64,000 bases of DNA from Candidatus Nanopelagicales bacterium (GCA_018402075.1 JAGYJP010000001.1:310001-374000), one strand, 5' to 3'; shown: positions 28,327 to 38,362, counted from the first letter of the stretch. The notes: generated by a model from the letters alone, not told the origin. Numbers and translations: made by a program.

Positions 28327-30341
28327 TGATCGTGTGCCGCCGTCTCGGCGTGCTGAACGTGCGTTAACGAGCCGTGCATGGAAGACACCTGCGACAAGGG
28401 GGGTCGGGGAATCGGCATGGGCAAATCAACAATCCCGGTGGGTCCCACCTGGATTTCTGTACTCAATTGATCACACACACCGCAGTCAAAACACGGGGTC
28501 CACCGGCAGTCATCAACAGCGACTTCAGTGAGGGCATCTTGCCAGTCTTCCCACAACCATTCGGAATCTAAACCAGAATCCAAGTGATCCCATGGGAGCA
28601 CTTCGGTGTATTCACGTTCGCGGATTGTGAACCAGTCAACGGATACACCCGTTTCCGCCAAACCCTTGTCGGCTGCAAGCATCCACTGATCAAATGAGAA
28701 ATGCTCACTCCACCCATCAAAGCGAGCTCCATCGCGCCACGCGGCCTCAATGACATTTCCCACCCGGCGATCACCGCGTGAGAGCAATCCTTCAACGATG
28801 CCTGGTTTGCCATCGTGGTAGCGCAAGCCAATTGCTTTACCGAACTCTCGATCATTTCGGATCGCTTCTTTGAGTTTGTGCAGACGGGCATCCGTTGATT
28901 CATGGTCGAGTTGTGCAGCCCATTGAAAGGGCGTGTGTGGTTTGGGTACGAATCCGCCAATGGAAACAGTGCACTTGATATCGCGGCGCCCACTTGCTTC
29001 ACGCCCCGCACGGATGACTTCGCGCGCCATGGTGGCAATCTGCAGAACATCTTCATCTGTTTCAGTGGGAAGACCGCACATGAAATACAACTTCACATTG
29101 CGCCAACCATTGGAATACGCGGTCGTAACGGTTCGAATGAGATCCTCTTCACTCACCAATTTATTTATGACTCGGCGAATTCGTTCACTGCCACCTTCTG
29201 GCGCAAAAGTCAGTCCACTTCGGCGTCCATTTCGCGAGAGTTCATTTGCCAGATCCACATTGAATGCATCTACGCGGGTACTAGGCAGCGACAGAGATGT
29301 TTGTGTTTGTTCGTATCGGTCTGCAAGATTACGGGCAATGTCAGCAATCTCGGAGTGATCCGCACTGGATAAGGAAAGCAGCCCAACTTCCTCAAACCCT
29401 GTTTTACACAACCCGTTTTCCACCATGTCAGCGATTCCGGTGATGCTGCGCTCCCGAACAGGTCGGGTAATCATGCCAGCCTGGCAAAAACGGCAGCCGC
29501 GGGTACAACCTCTGAATATCTCCACACTCATGCGTTCATGCACGGTCTCAGCTAGGGGAACCAGCGGCGCTTTCGGGTACGGCCACGCATCAAGGTCCAT
29601 CAACGTAAATTTAGTAATTCTCCAAGGGACATCGGGGCGATTGGGACTCACTCGCTGGATGCGTCCATCGGGAAGGTAGTCAATATTGTAAAAACGTGGC
29701 ACGTACACGCAACCCGTTTGCGCCAATTGGAGAAGCACACCTTCCCTGCCACCAGGTTCGCCGTCACTTTTCCAACGCCTCACAATGTCGGTAATGAGAA
29801 GCACTGCTTCTTCACCATCGCCCAACACAGCCGCATCGATAAATTGAGCAATGGGCTCGGGATTAAAGGCCGCGTGCCCACCCGCAATAACGAGTGGGTG
29901 CGAATCGCGCTGATCCGCATGGAGTGGAATTCCCGCAAGATCGAGCGCTGTCAACATGTTGGTGTACCCAAGTTCGGTACTAAAGGAGAGGCCAATCAGA
30001 TCGAAGTCAGCAATATTTCGATGTGAATCCACAGTGAACTGGGGTACTCCGCTTTCGCGCATGAGCTTCTCAAGATCGGGCCACACGGCATAGGTTCGCT
30101 CGGCTAATACTCGATCCTGTTCATTAAGTACTTCATAAAGAATTTGGACACCTTGATTGGGTGAACCAACTTCATACGCATCTGGGTACATCAGCACCCA
30201 GCGAACATCGGTGTCATCCCATGCCTTGGAGACAGCATTGAGCTCACCGCCCACGTACTGAATGGGTTTGCTCACGAACGGGAGGAGGGCCTCGAGATCA
30301 GCAAAAACACTGGCACCACGAACGGCTACGCGAGGATTCAT
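28323..30341 (-). CDS. TIGR03960 family B12-binding-like radical SAM protein
   Basis: The 672-aa protein has an N-terminal cobalamin-binding-like region (WVLMYPDAYEVGSPNQGVQI, then LVIAGGHAAFNPEPIAQFID), the radical SAM core with FRGCTRGCRFCQAG near residues 280-290 (CxxxCxxC), LSSADHSEI, and GLTFAPEGGSERIRRVINK. The C-terminal region has a cysteine-containing WTPCFDCGVCDQ. Its partner DUF2344 protein overlaps it. By resemblance to MiaB-like enzymes an RNA or protein modification role is possible, but that is speculation. Confidence 0.92.
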   Translation of the reverse strand: MNPRVAVRGASVFADLEALLPFVSKPIQYVGGELNAVSKAWDDTDVRWVLMYPDAYEVGSPNQGVQILYEVLNEQDRVLAERTYAVWPDLEKLMRESGVPQFTVDSHRNIADFDLIGLSFSTELGYTNMLTALDLAGIPLHADQRDSHPLVIAGGHAAFNPEPIAQFIDAAVLGDGEEAVLLITDIVRRWKSDGEPGGREGVLLQLAQTGCVYVPRFYNIDYLPDGRIQRVSPNRPDVPWRITKFTLMDLDAWPYPKAPLVPLAETVHERMSVEIFRGCTRGCRFCQAGMITRPVRERSITGIADMVENGLCKTGFEEVGLLSLSSADHSEIADIARNLADRYEQTQTSLSLPSTRVDAFNVDLANELSRNGRRSGLTFAPEGGSERIRRVINKLVSEEDLIRTVTTAYSNGWRNVKLYFMCGLPTETDEDVLQIATMAREVIRAGREASGRRDIKCTVSIGGFVPKPHTPFQWAAQLDHESTDARLHKLKEAIRNDREFGKAIGLRYHDGKPGIVEGLLSRGDRRVGNVIEAAWRDGARFDGWSEHFSFDQWMLAADKGLAETGVSVDWFTIREREYTEVLPWDHLDSGLDSEWLWEDWQDALTEVAVDDCRWTPCFDCGVCDQLSTEIQVGPTGIVDLPMPIPRPPLSQVSSMHGSLTHVQHAETAAHDQ

Positions 30342-30387
30342 GCCAAAAGGTTACCCAACCTCGGCGAAACCGCTAAACAGCCGTGTG

Positions 30388-30479
30388 CGCGCACACTAAA
30401 TCGTCGTGCCTGCGCACACTAAATCGTCACGCCTGCGCACACTAAATTGTCGCACCTGCGCACACTAAATCGCTGCGCG
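30388..30479. repeat. Four tandem 23-bp repeats at the rodA 3' end
   Basis: Four head-to-tail units of exactly 23 bp start at 30388, 30411, 30434 and 30457. Each carries the core GCGCACACTAAAT (one has ATTGT instead of ATCGT after it) followed by a variable 7-9 bases. The fourth unit overlaps the rodA stop, so the TAG of rodA is made by the repeat core (CTA on the plus strand). The rest fills the 123-bp gap to the radical SAM gene. It is not a CRISPR array, because there are no distinct spacers. Confidence 0.92.
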
Positions 30480-31649
30480 CGCGCCATGTAATCGAACGGT
30501 CTGCAAAAGGCCCACGGCAATCCATACGGCCATCATGGACGTGCCTCCGGCCGAAACAAATGGGAGTGGGATGCCGGTAATCGGCATCAGACCCAGGGTC
30601 ATGCCGATATTTTCAAATGTTTGAAAAGCCAGCCATGCAAATACACCGGTTGCGACCAAACGCCCATATCGGTCATCTGCGCGCCATGCGGTCACGGCTG
30701 CTCGCCACAGAATTACTCCAAGAAGAGCAATAATAATAAATGAACCAATAAAGCCAAGTTCTTCGCCACTGACGGTGAAAATGAAGTCGCTCTCATTCAC
30801 CGGTACAAACTTTCCTTGGGTTTGCGGACCTTCAAAGAGACCTGTTCCGCTCCACCCGCCACCTCCAATAGCAATTCGGGCTTGATTAGCGTTATATGCG
30901 GACGCAGCGGTATCCGAGTCAGGCGAAATAAATGAGGTGAGTCGTTGAACCTGATACTCCTTGAGCAGCCCCAACTGAATTGCAATAAGGACAGCTGCAA
31001 CCGAACCACCGATCAAGCCCACCAGCCACCGCGTTTTTACTCCGGAAACTGCAATGATCGAAATAGCAATAGCCCCCATGATCAACACGGTACCTGTGTC
31101 ATTTTGTAACAGGATTACCCCAATGGGGACCCCCGCAGCAATCAATGACAGAGCTACATCTCGACTTGTTGGCTCACTTTCAATATCGACTCGTTCAGAG
31201 AGCAATACAGCCATCATCAAAATAACAGCGATCTTCATGAACTCGGAAGGTTGAAGTGTGAGCCCACCCGGGAGGTCGATCCACGCGCGAGCTCCAGCAA
31301 TCGTTACCCCGATAAAGGGCACAAAAGGGAGAAGCAGCAGAAAAAATGCTGCACCGTAAAGCACTGGTGTGTAAGCGTGCAGCCACCGATAACTTAATCG
31401 CGAAGCAATATAGCCAAGCCCAATAGCAACCACGACGTTGATCAGATGCCGCTTGAGATACGACTGCGGATCACTCTCAGAGGCAAGGTCTGCACGACTT
31501 GCCGACCACACAAGAATAGAACCCAAAATCGTGACTGCAATTGCTGAGATGAATAACACCCAGTCCAGATCGCGCCAGTAACTGCTGCGACGATCAGGTT
31601 GGGCGGTCATGGACGAATCACTAAATGTTGAAGAGTAGAACCGCGCCAT
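30465..31649 (-). CDS. rodA: Peptidoglycan glycosyltransferase RodA (SEDS family)
   Basis: Polytopic membrane polymerase of lateral-wall peptidoglycan that works with PBP2. The 394-aa protein has about ten membrane helices, GLTLQPSEFMKIAVILMMAV (SEDS signature), LLQNDTGTVLIMGAIA, and the C-terminal GIPLPFVSAGGTSMMAVWIA. Its start overlaps the mrdA stop by one base, so the polymerase-transpeptidase pair is coupled. The last residues (ARAAI) and stop codon lie in the 23-bp tandem repeat. Confidence 0.96.
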   Translation of the reverse strand: MARFYSSTFSDSSMTAQPDRRSSYWRDLDWVLFISAIAVTILGSILVWSASRADLASESDPQSYLKRHLINVVVAIGLGYIASRLSYRWLHAYTPVLYGAAFFLLLLPFVPFIGVTIAGARAWIDLPGGLTLQPSEFMKIAVILMMAVLLSERVDIESEPTSRDVALSLIAAGVPIGVILLQNDTGTVLIMGAIAISIIAVSGVKTRWLVGLIGGSVAAVLIAIQLGLLKEYQVQRLTSFISPDSDTAASAYNANQARIAIGGGGWSGTGLFEGPQTQGKFVPVNESDFIFTVSGEELGFIGSFIIIALLGVILWRAAVTAWRADDRYGRLVATGVFAWLAFQTFENIGMTLGLMPITGIPLPFVSAGGTSMMAVWIAVGLLQTVRLHGARAAI

Positions 31650-33805
31650 TATTGATCCCTCGCTCGGGCCGATACCACTCCAGAATCCTTGCCCTTGGGA
31701 ATAACCGGTGTGCCATCGGGTCGGATCACGGGAAGTTTCTTGGACGGCGTTCCACCGACCAGAACACTTCGTGCAGGGTTGACGGTTTGTCCGTTCACAC
31801 CAAATAGCGCTTCATAAATCTTGCGGACACTTGGACCACTTGTTTTTGACCCGGTGCCACCTTGGGTGATCATCATGACCACGGCGTATTTTGGCTTATT
31901 CGACGGCGCATACGAGGCGAACCAGGATGTTGACACTTTGTCACCCGTCACCTGAGCTGAACCCGTCTTGGAAGCAATGGGGATCTGATTCAGTGGAAAC
32001 CCAATAAAGGGTGCTTCGCCTGAACCATCCGAGGTCACACCCGGTAGAGAGTTACGCAAAAAGTTCATTGTCGATTTCGGAACATCGACCGTGGACTTCA
32101 CAACAGGGGACATCTCCTCAATTACGGAACCATCGGCGCCCATGACAGCTTTCACCAGGCGTGGTTCATATACCTTGCCGCCATTGGCGATTGCGGCATA
32201 CGCCATGGCCATTTGAAGAGGGGTGACAGCGGTGTCGCCCTGTCCAATCGCTGCGTTGAGTGCATCGCCTTCGCGCCAACGAAAACCATCAGCACAGTTT
32301 TCTATGTCAAGAGCCGTGAAATAATCTGCCAACTTGGGATCGGTTTTTCGGGTCTCGGGATAACCACTGACCGCGTTTTCACACCAGGTGTCCCGTTTTG
32401 CTTCCCAGTTCTGCACCTTGAATGCACGTGAAGAAATACGCCCAGCCGACTCAACTGGCAGATCAATGCCGGTCTTCGAGCCGAAACCAAACATTTGGGC
32501 TGCCTCTGCAATGGGATCGGGTGAGTCCCGGGTTGCCTCGCCTCCACCTGCTTGATTCCACATTCGGTCTGCAATTCCATAAAACACCGTGTTACAAGAA
32601 ACCTCCAATGCGCGCGCAAGTGAAATTCGTCCATAGGCTGCCGACTCATAATTTCGGAATATCTGCGTACCTAGCTTCACATTTTTGGGACACGCATAAT
32701 CAGAATAAAGCGAGAAACCTTCCTTACCCGCGGCTGCCGTGCTCACCACTTTGTAGGTTGATCCTGGAGCAAAAAGTCCTTGGGTTGCATTGGAAGAAAG
32801 GGAATCACTCTTCATTAATTCTTTGTACTGCTTTTGAGTAACACCGCCTATCCAAATGGCCGGGTCATAGGTGGGGTAACTCGCCATGGCGAGAATCTGT
32901 CCGTTACGCACGTCAACGACAACTGCGGCTCCAGAGTCTCCCGGGTACCCCTGCGCTTGCGCTCGTTGAACAGCGGCAACTAATTGTTCTTCTACGACCG
33001 ACTGAAGCTTGGCATCGATTGATGACACGAGATAATTACCGGCAACCGCGGGCTTTTGATCAACCGTTCCAGTCACCTGTCCTGATGTGTCCACCTCTAG
33101 TGTTGTGACACTGGGCTTTCCCCTGAGGACTTCGTCATAATAATTTTCTAATCCGGAACGACCAACAACATCTGTTTTTCGAAGTCGGTCATAGGCCACA
33201 CTTTGCTGTGCATCCGATTGCTGCTCCGCTAACTTTTCCTCGGTCACCGGTCCCAAATACCCGAGAATGTGCGCAGCATTCACACCAAAGGGCGCCGCAT
33301 ACTCGCGAATTGCTTTGAGCGTTGCGGTGATTCCGGGGAAATCTGATCTCTTCTCCATGATTGTTAAAGCAGTTTGAGGATCCACGTCATTTGCTACCGG
33401 TACCGCTTGGTAGGTGGAGCCATTCCAGCAAATGGGCGGCTTGGGAGCTCCTTCGGTTCCACAGGGAAGGAGGCGTTCAGAAATTGAGTCGGGAGTGACC
33501 CCAAGTATTCGAGCTAGGCGGTTGATTACCTTGGTGCCACCCTCAGGTTCCTGTTTAAGAACCTGGCGATCAATAGTGACAACAATGGATGTTCGATTGG
33601 ATACCAGTGGCCGACCCGCTTGATCAAGGATGAGTCCTCGAACCGCAGGTTCTACAACTTCTCGGACGGTGTTATTCGCTGCCGCAGCCCGGTATTGATC
33701 GCCGGTGATCACCTGCAGATAGAACAGTCGAGCCACAAGAGTGGCTAAAAGCGAAAAGACCAAGATGCCAAGGATGGCGAGGCGAAGGTTCGAACGATCA
33801 GTCAC
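31649..33805 (-). CDS. mrdA: Penicillin-binding protein 2 (transpeptidase)
   Basis: Class B PBP that cross-links peptidoglycan in the elongation complex. The 718-aa protein has one N-terminal membrane segment (about residues 8-32), a PBP dimerisation domain and a transpeptidase domain with STYK at 349-352 (active Ser349), SCN at 403-405 and KTG at 613-615. Position between mreD and rodA confirms PBP2 rather than the division PBP3. A 142-bp gap with a short tandem repeat separates it from mreD. Confidence 0.95.
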   Translation of the reverse strand: MTDRSNLRLAILGILVFSLLATLVARLFYLQVITGDQYRAAAANNTVREVVEPAVRGLILDQAGRPLVSNRTSIVVTIDRQVLKQEPEGGTKVINRLARILGVTPDSISERLLPCGTEGAPKPPICWNGSTYQAVPVANDVDPQTALTIMEKRSDFPGITATLKAIREYAAPFGVNAAHILGYLGPVTEEKLAEQQSDAQQSVAYDRLRKTDVVGRSGLENYYDEVLRGKPSVTTLEVDTSGQVTGTVDQKPAVAGNYLVSSIDAKLQSVVEEQLVAAVQRAQAQGYPGDSGAAVVVDVRNGQILAMASYPTYDPAIWIGGVTQKQYKELMKSDSLSSNATQGLFAPGSTYKVVSTAAAGKEGFSLYSDYACPKNVKLGTQIFRNYESAAYGRISLARALEVSCNTVFYGIADRMWNQAGGGEATRDSPDPIAEAAQMFGFGSKTGIDLPVESAGRISSRAFKVQNWEAKRDTWCENAVSGYPETRKTDPKLADYFTALDIENCADGFRWREGDALNAAIGQGDTAVTPLQMAMAYAAIANGGKVYEPRLVKAVMGADGSVIEEMSPVVKSTVDVPKSTMNFLRNSLPGVTSDGSGEAPFIGFPLNQIPIASKTGSAQVTGDKVSTSWFASYAPSNKPKYAVVMMITQGGTGSKTSGPSVRKIYEALFGVNGQTVNPARSVLVGGTPSKKLPVIRPDGTPVIPKGKDSGVVSARARDQ

Positions 33806-33832
33806 AAACCCTCCCTTGCTTCACATGCCATT

Positions 33833-33877
33833 GGATTCTTCTTTGTGGGATTCTTCTTTGTGGGATTCTTCTTTGTG
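33833..33877. repeat. Three tandem 15-bp repeats between mrdA and mreD
   Basis: GGATTCTTCTTTGTG occurs three times without gaps (33833, 33848, 33863). It lies 28 bp upstream of the mrdA start, inside its likely 5' leader. On the transcribed strand the unit reads CACAAAGAAGAATCC, so it brings A/G-rich stretches into the leader. Confidence 0.92.
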
Positions 33878-33947
33878 GGCTCCATTATGCGCAGACTCAC
33901 CTGCGCCATCAGAGGTAGGACGTTTCCTCGGTCTAAATTGTTCCCGA

Positions 33948-34457
33948 TTAAACGGACATTTCAGGCGTAACCCTGCGGGCCAGAATGCCGATAAGGGGTA
34001 TCACTGCGGCCGCCAGTACCAAGCCGTAGAAGGCCGCGGTCAAGGTGATCCATGGAACTTCCGACCAATTGACATTACTTCCCCCAAGAATTGTGTCCAC
34101 GGCTGCGGTCCCCAAGGCCGCTGAGCCGGTACTGAGTGCGGCAATAGCCGCCATGATTGGCAGAGTCCGATCACGGGGATCAACCCAGTAACCGGCAATA
34201 AAGCCAATGACCAAATAGATGATTGCGTTGACGCCCACCAAAGTATCCGAGGGTGGTGAAAGATCAATCAACACTCCCGCGGCAAATCCAGCGGTCGCAC
34301 CCGGCAGTGGACCCAGTGCGAGAGCGAGCGCAACAACCGTCACTACGACAAGATCAGGAGTCGCACCGGAAAATCCGAGTCTGCTCAACAGGGTGAGTTG
34401 AATGATGACTGCCAGAAAAATGCTGGTGCCAATGAAAACACTTTGGCGATAAATCAC
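33948..34457 (-). CDS. mreD: Rod shape-determining protein MreD
   Basis: The 169-aa integral membrane protein has about five helices and starts MIYRQSVFIGTSIFLAVIIQ. It shows the weakly conserved MreD pattern PDLVVVTVVALALALGPLPG and GFAAGVLIDLSPPSDTLVGV. It begins 8 bp after mreC. Identification rests on size, topology and position between mreC and mrdA. Confidence 0.9.
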   Translation of the reverse strand: MIYRQSVFIGTSIFLAVIIQLTLLSRLGFSGATPDLVVVTVVALALALGPLPGATAGFAAGVLIDLSPPSDTLVGVNAIIYLVIGFIAGYWVDPRDRTLPIMAAIAALSTGSAALGTAAVDTILGGSNVNWSEVPWITLTAAFYGLVLAAAVIPLIGILARRVTPEMSV

Positions 34458-34465
34458 ACCAGCTC

Positions 34466-35446
34466 CTAATCGGGAGGAGCAGGAGTTGCGGCACTCTCCC
34501 GCTCTGGTGTCGGAGTGGCAGGTTCTTCCCCTTGCGAGTTCTGGTTGCCGTTAGCGGACTCTGTGGGAACCGGTGACACAGCGGGTACGGGTGCCGCTGG
34601 CAGAACGGAATCGCGTGGATCCTCTCGAGGTGGCCTCACCACGACACCCACCACACTGAGTTGGGAGACGTCAACAAATGGCATGACCGTTGCTACGCGG
34701 GCTAATGCTCCCGCGGTACCTGAAACATCGACAACTTCGCCGATGGGGAGTCCCGGCGCATACGGTCGACCATCTTTTGATCCAAATGTAACGACTGAAT
34801 CGCCTGATTCAACTTTTCCCAGTGGATCCAAAAGTTGGAACTGGAGTGAATTCTGCCTCCCCGTTCCTGACACGATTCCGATTTCCTGTGACCCTGCAAC
34901 GCGACCACCGACAGCGGAAGACGGATCAACAAGCAGAACCACAGTGGAAGTGCTGTTGTATACCTTTGACACTCGACCAATGAGTCCATCACCGTTGATG
35001 ACGGTCATATCTACTTCCACACCGTCAAGACTGCCCACATCAATACTTACCGTCCACGAGTAATCCTGGACACTTCCCACCGCAATGACTTCTGCAGGAA
35101 CAATTCTGTACCGGCCCACACTTGCCACGCGGAGCAATTCATCAAGTGCAATGGCGCGAGCAATGTCATTCTCGGCACTAATCAACTCGGATTCGAGTGC
35201 TGAATTTTCTTCGGTGAGAATTCGGATTTGTCCCGATTGATCAACTTGAGTGCTCCACCATTCACTAAAACCTGTAATCGGAGAAAAGACTGTCGCTGTG
35301 ACATTTTGAACTCCCCCAATGATGGAACTCACCGCAGATCGGGCACTGGAAAACGGGCCATCGCCTCCACGCAAATCAAGGATGACAAAAGTGAGCGACG
35401 CAACAACCAACGTGGCAAGCACCAGTTTGGTGCGGCGAGAGAGCAT
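34466..35446 (-). CDS. mreC: Rod shape-determining protein MreC
   Basis: Bitopic periplasmic-side scaffold of the elongasome. The 326-aa protein has one membrane helix (residues about 8-25), a coiled-coil stretch with ILTEENSALESELISAENDI, and the MreC beta domain with YSWTVSIDVGSLDGVEVDM and NGDGLIGRVSKV. A Pro/Glu/Thr-rich C-tail (from about 285) is disordered. It starts 2 bp after mreB, so the genes form one operon. Confidence 0.95.
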   Translation of the reverse strand: MLSRRTKLVLATLVVASLTFVILDLRGGDGPFSSARSAVSSIIGGVQNVTATVFSPITGFSEWWSTQVDQSGQIRILTEENSALESELISAENDIARAIALDELLRVASVGRYRIVPAEVIAVGSVQDYSWTVSIDVGSLDGVEVDMTVINGDGLIGRVSKVYNSTSTVVLLVDPSSAVGGRVAGSQEIGIVSGTGRQNSLQFQLLDPLGKVESGDSVVTFGSKDGRPYAPGLPIGEVVDVSGTAGALARVATVMPFVDVSQLSVVGVVVRPPREDPRDSVLPAAPVPAVSPVPTESANGNQNSQGEEPATPTPERESAATPAPPD

Positions 35447-35448
35447 GC

Positions 35449-36486
35449 CTACCTACGGGGTTCGGCAACAAGAACCTGTTGCAAAGCATCGAACTCCTCA
35501 ACACACTTGCCAGAGCCCAAGGCAACACAGTCAAGAGGACGATCAGCCATGACAATGGGCATTCCTGTTTCGTGGCGAAGGCGTTCATCAAGGCCAGTGA
35601 GCAATGCTCCCCCGCCGGTCAAGACTATTCCTCGATCCATGATGTCACCGGATAACTCTGGGGGAGTTCGGTCCAAGGTCGCCTTCACAGCGTCAACAAT
35701 CGCATTCACTGGTTCATCGATTGCCCGACGAATCTCTTCAGCAGACACCACAATTGTTCGGGGTAAGCCGGTAATGAGGTCCCTTCCCCTTATTTCTGCG
35801 TGCGGTTCGTCAGGCATGGGGAATGCAGAGCCAATCGCAATCTTTATTTCTTCGGCAGTGCGTTCCCCTAGGAGCAACGAATACTCCTTTTTCACATAAC
35901 TAATGATCGCATTATCAAGCTCATCGCCACCTACCCGAACAGAAAGACTGGTCACAATTCCGCCCAGAGAAATGACGGCGACTTCGGATGTTCCACCACC
36001 GATATCCACCACCATGTTGCCGGTAGGTTCGTGGACGGGTAAACCTGCACCAATTGCAGCCGCCATAGGCTCTTCAATGATAAATACTTTTCGGGCACCT
36101 GCGGCATAGCCTGCATCTTTTACCGCACGTTGCTCAACCCCCGTTATGCCGGAGGGAACACACACAATGAGGCGCGGCTTTGCCAGATGACGACGACGAT
36201 GCACTTTTTGAATGAAGTACCGCAGCATGCGCTCGGTAGTATCGAAGTCAGCGATCACACCATCCTTCAGTGGCCGGATAGCAACAATGTTTCCCGGAGT
36301 CCTACCTATCATTTGCTTAGCCTCGGAGCCAACGGCCAAGATCCCACCTGATGTGGTGTTGATCGCCACAACAGAGGGTTCATTCAAAACAATTCCACGG
36401 CCCCGGACATACACCAATGTATTAGCGGTACCGAGGTCAACAGCCATGTCGCGTCCAACAAAGGAAGAGTTCGCGGCGAAACCCAT
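35449..36486 (-). CDS. mreB: Rod shape-determining protein MreB
   Basis: Bacterial actin homologue that organises lateral-wall synthesis. The protein of 345 aa has the phosphate-1 motif [15 protein letters not shown], phosphate-2 [14 protein letters not shown] and the adenosine motif [17 protein letters not shown] choose the ATG at 36486 ([20 protein letters not shown]) because GGAGGT lies six bases upstream; the open frame continues 11 codons further without family support. It is the first gene of mreB-mreC-mreD-mrdA-rodA. Confidence 0.97.
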   Translation of the reverse strand: MGFAANSSFVGRDMAVDLGTANTLVYVRGRGIVLNEPSVVAINTTSGGILAVGSEAKQMIGRTPGNIVAIRPLKDGVIADFDTTERMLRYFIQKVHRRRHLAKPRLIVCVPSGITGVEQRAVKDAGYAAGARKVFIIEEPMAAAIGAGLPVHEPTGNMVVDIGGGTSEVAVISLGGIVTSLSVRVGGDELDNAIISYVKKEYSLLLGERTAEEIKIAIGSAFPMPDEPHAEIRGRDLITGLPRTIVVSAEEIRRAIDEPVNAIVDAVKATLDRTPPELSGDIMDRGIVLTGGGALLTGLDERLRHETGMPIVMADRPLDCVALGSGKCVEEFDALQQVLVAEPRR

Positions 36487-36568
36487 ACTGGCACCTCCAA
36501 TCGGTCGGGGAAGGGACACGATAACTCCCGGGCACAGGTGCCCAGAAGACGTTGTCTAATGGTAGCCG

Positions 36569-37918
36569 TCAGGAAGGAGGCAGTACCCGCTGGGCGCGGG
36601 CAACCTCACATTCGCGTAGAGCGGCTTGGAGTTCGCCCAGGACCACAGGATCTGGCTGAAAACCAAATGCCCTCGCAGCTACTTCACCCAAATCTGCTCG
36701 GTAATCGTGCCCCCAACTCTGGAAATCCCCCGGCGTGACGTTCGTGGCAAAGATCGTGTCCACGAGAACGGTGGCCCAGGTCAGTCCTGGTTTCCACGTC
36801 ATGGATTCCGGGATATTTCGACCCCTGGGCTGGTGCTCAAGCCACGTGGGTTGCGACCAGGTGAGATCGGGGCGGAATCGAACAACCGGGTCGCCATCGT
36901 GTTCCAAGAACCACACGCGGGCATCGGCACCCGGTGGAATCTGCTCGGGTCGGTCAATTGTGATCGACTCCCCCGCACATAAACGATGAAAACCATCCGA
37001 GCTAGTGCCACCGGGTGTTCCGACCCATAGCGCACGGGAAATGTGAAAGCGATCCATGTCGACTGGACCCAAGGGCAATGCATACTGCTGCACCTTGGCC
37101 CCCAAACTCTCGCCATAAACCAACAGTTTTGGCACGGATTTTCCTTGCCGAACCCGACTCTCCCATTTGACGACCAAGGCTTCAATTAATGCCCGTTGAG
37201 TACCGCCCGCGAAAGCTACCTTGGTGAGGGAAAGAAAACTGGGTAGAAGGCCATACGACACAACAACGGTTGCGCAATCACCACCGCTGAGAAATTCCAG
37301 GACATCCACCGGTGTGGAATTTGCATAACCGGAACCCGCAGGTGACTGCACCAGTAAATACTGCCTGTCAAATGCGCCAGTTCGATCCAATTCCTTGAGC
37401 GCCAATGCAACTCGGTCAGTAATGGACGGTTCATGCAGCACACTGACAAAAATTCGGATCGGTTCATGGGTGCGGGGGACACTGATGGCACTCGCGGACT
37501 TATCCGATGATGTTGCACCCTCAATAAGCGTTGCACTGTGCACAAAACGTGCACCTTCACGGCTGAGCAGCGAAAAATCCACTTCGGAGTTTGGCCCACC
37601 GCTGACGTACTGTGAAAGCGGTGGATCCAACAAGGCGGCATCCAACTCTGCGCCATCAAGTTCCATTTCCTGTATTTTTTTGCGGCCAATAAACCACCCT
37701 GCACCACCAGCGACCGCTGCTCCGGAAAGTATCACGGGAAGGTGTCGAGCTCGCACACGCGGCGCCAGCGTTGCGACCACGGTTGATGAACCCGCAATGG
37801 CACCCACCACACCGGGAAATAACAATCTGACCCGATCAGGCCACTGCACCAAACTCTCGCCACGGGCCAGAAGTGCGGTTGTGACTCCGCTTGTCAGCCC
37901 AGCAATTATCGATTTCAC
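36569..37918 (-). CDS. Membrane-associated alpha/beta-hydrolase (PF10081/PF15420-like)
   Basis: The 449-aa protein has a hydrophobic N-terminal region with up to three membrane segments (residues about 1-80). The C-terminal hydrolase domain has a nucleophile elbow YGESLGA near residue 267, RALWVGTPGGTSSDGFHRLC, and a likely acid-His part with HDGDPVVRF and later SWGHDYR. This plan matches the actinobacterial Abhydrolase_9 family of unknown substrate. It is inserted between ndk and mreB on the same strand, 82 bp before mreB; a role in cell-envelope lipid or wall metabolism would fit but is not shown. Confidence 0.78.
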   Translation of the reverse strand: MKSIIAGLTSGVTTALLARGESLVQWPDRVRLLFPGVVGAIAGSSTVVATLAPRVRARHLPVILSGAAVAGGAGWFIGRKKIQEMELDGAELDAALLDPPLSQYVSGGPNSEVDFSLLSREGARFVHSATLIEGATSSDKSASAISVPRTHEPIRIFVSVLHEPSITDRVALALKELDRTGAFDRQYLLVQSPAGSGYANSTPVDVLEFLSGGDCATVVVSYGLLPSFLSLTKVAFAGGTQRALIEALVVKWESRVRQGKSVPKLLVYGESLGAKVQQYALPLGPVDMDRFHISRALWVGTPGGTSSDGFHRLCAGESITIDRPEQIPPGADARVWFLEHDGDPVVRFRPDLTWSQPTWLEHQPRGRNIPESMTWKPGLTWATVLVDTIFATNVTPGDFQSWGHDYRADLGEVAARAFGFQPDPVVLGELQAALRECEVARAQRVLPPS

Positions 37919-37951
37919 TGATTGACCAATGAATTTTTCACATTAACCGGG

Positions 37952-38362
37952 TTAGGACAGACCCGGGAAGAAGAGCGCAATTTCCCTTGCCGCCGATTGG
38001 GGTGAATCAGAACCGTGGGTCACATTGTTTTGCATCTCGGTGGCAAGGTCACCGCGAATAGTTCCTGGCGTTGCGGCAACTGGATTGGTAGCCCCCATCA
38101 TGGTGCGCCATTGCGAAATGGCATCGGGTCCTTCAATTACTGCAGCCACAAGGGGCCCACCGGTGATAAATTCAACGAGATCTTTAAAGAAGGGTTTGTC
38201 TTGGTGCTCGCCGTAATGTTCTTGCGCAACTTCAACAGTCACGGTTCGCAGTTCTAAGGCTGCGAAAGTGAATCCCTTACGTTCAATTCGCGCCACCACT
38301 TCACCAATCAAACCTCGGGCCACACCGTCTGGCTTAATGAGTACGAGAGTGCGTTCGGACAT
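37952..38362 (-). CDS. ndk: Nucleoside diphosphate kinase
   Basis: Balances nucleoside triphosphate pools by phosphate transfer through a histidine. The 136-aa protein starts [20 protein letters not shown], and the active-site His116 is in [10 protein letters not shown] start at 38362, dropping 11 upstream codons ([11 protein letters not shown]) that have no family counterpart. A GGAG sequence lies just upstream (CAAGGAGCCAGC). It is complete and normal in length. Confidence 0.98.
   Translation of the reverse strand: MSERTLVLIKPDGVARGLIGEVVARIERKGFTFAALELRTVTVEVAQEHYGEHQDKPFFKDLVEFITGGPLVAAVIEGPDAISQWRTMMGATNPVAATPGTIRGDLATEMQNNVTHGSDSPQSAAREIALFFPGLS

Noticed and set aside
30388..30479. Possible CRISPR-like array
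   Set aside because: The units are contiguous 23-mers with no separate spacers and no cas genes are in the window; it is a plain tandem repeat.
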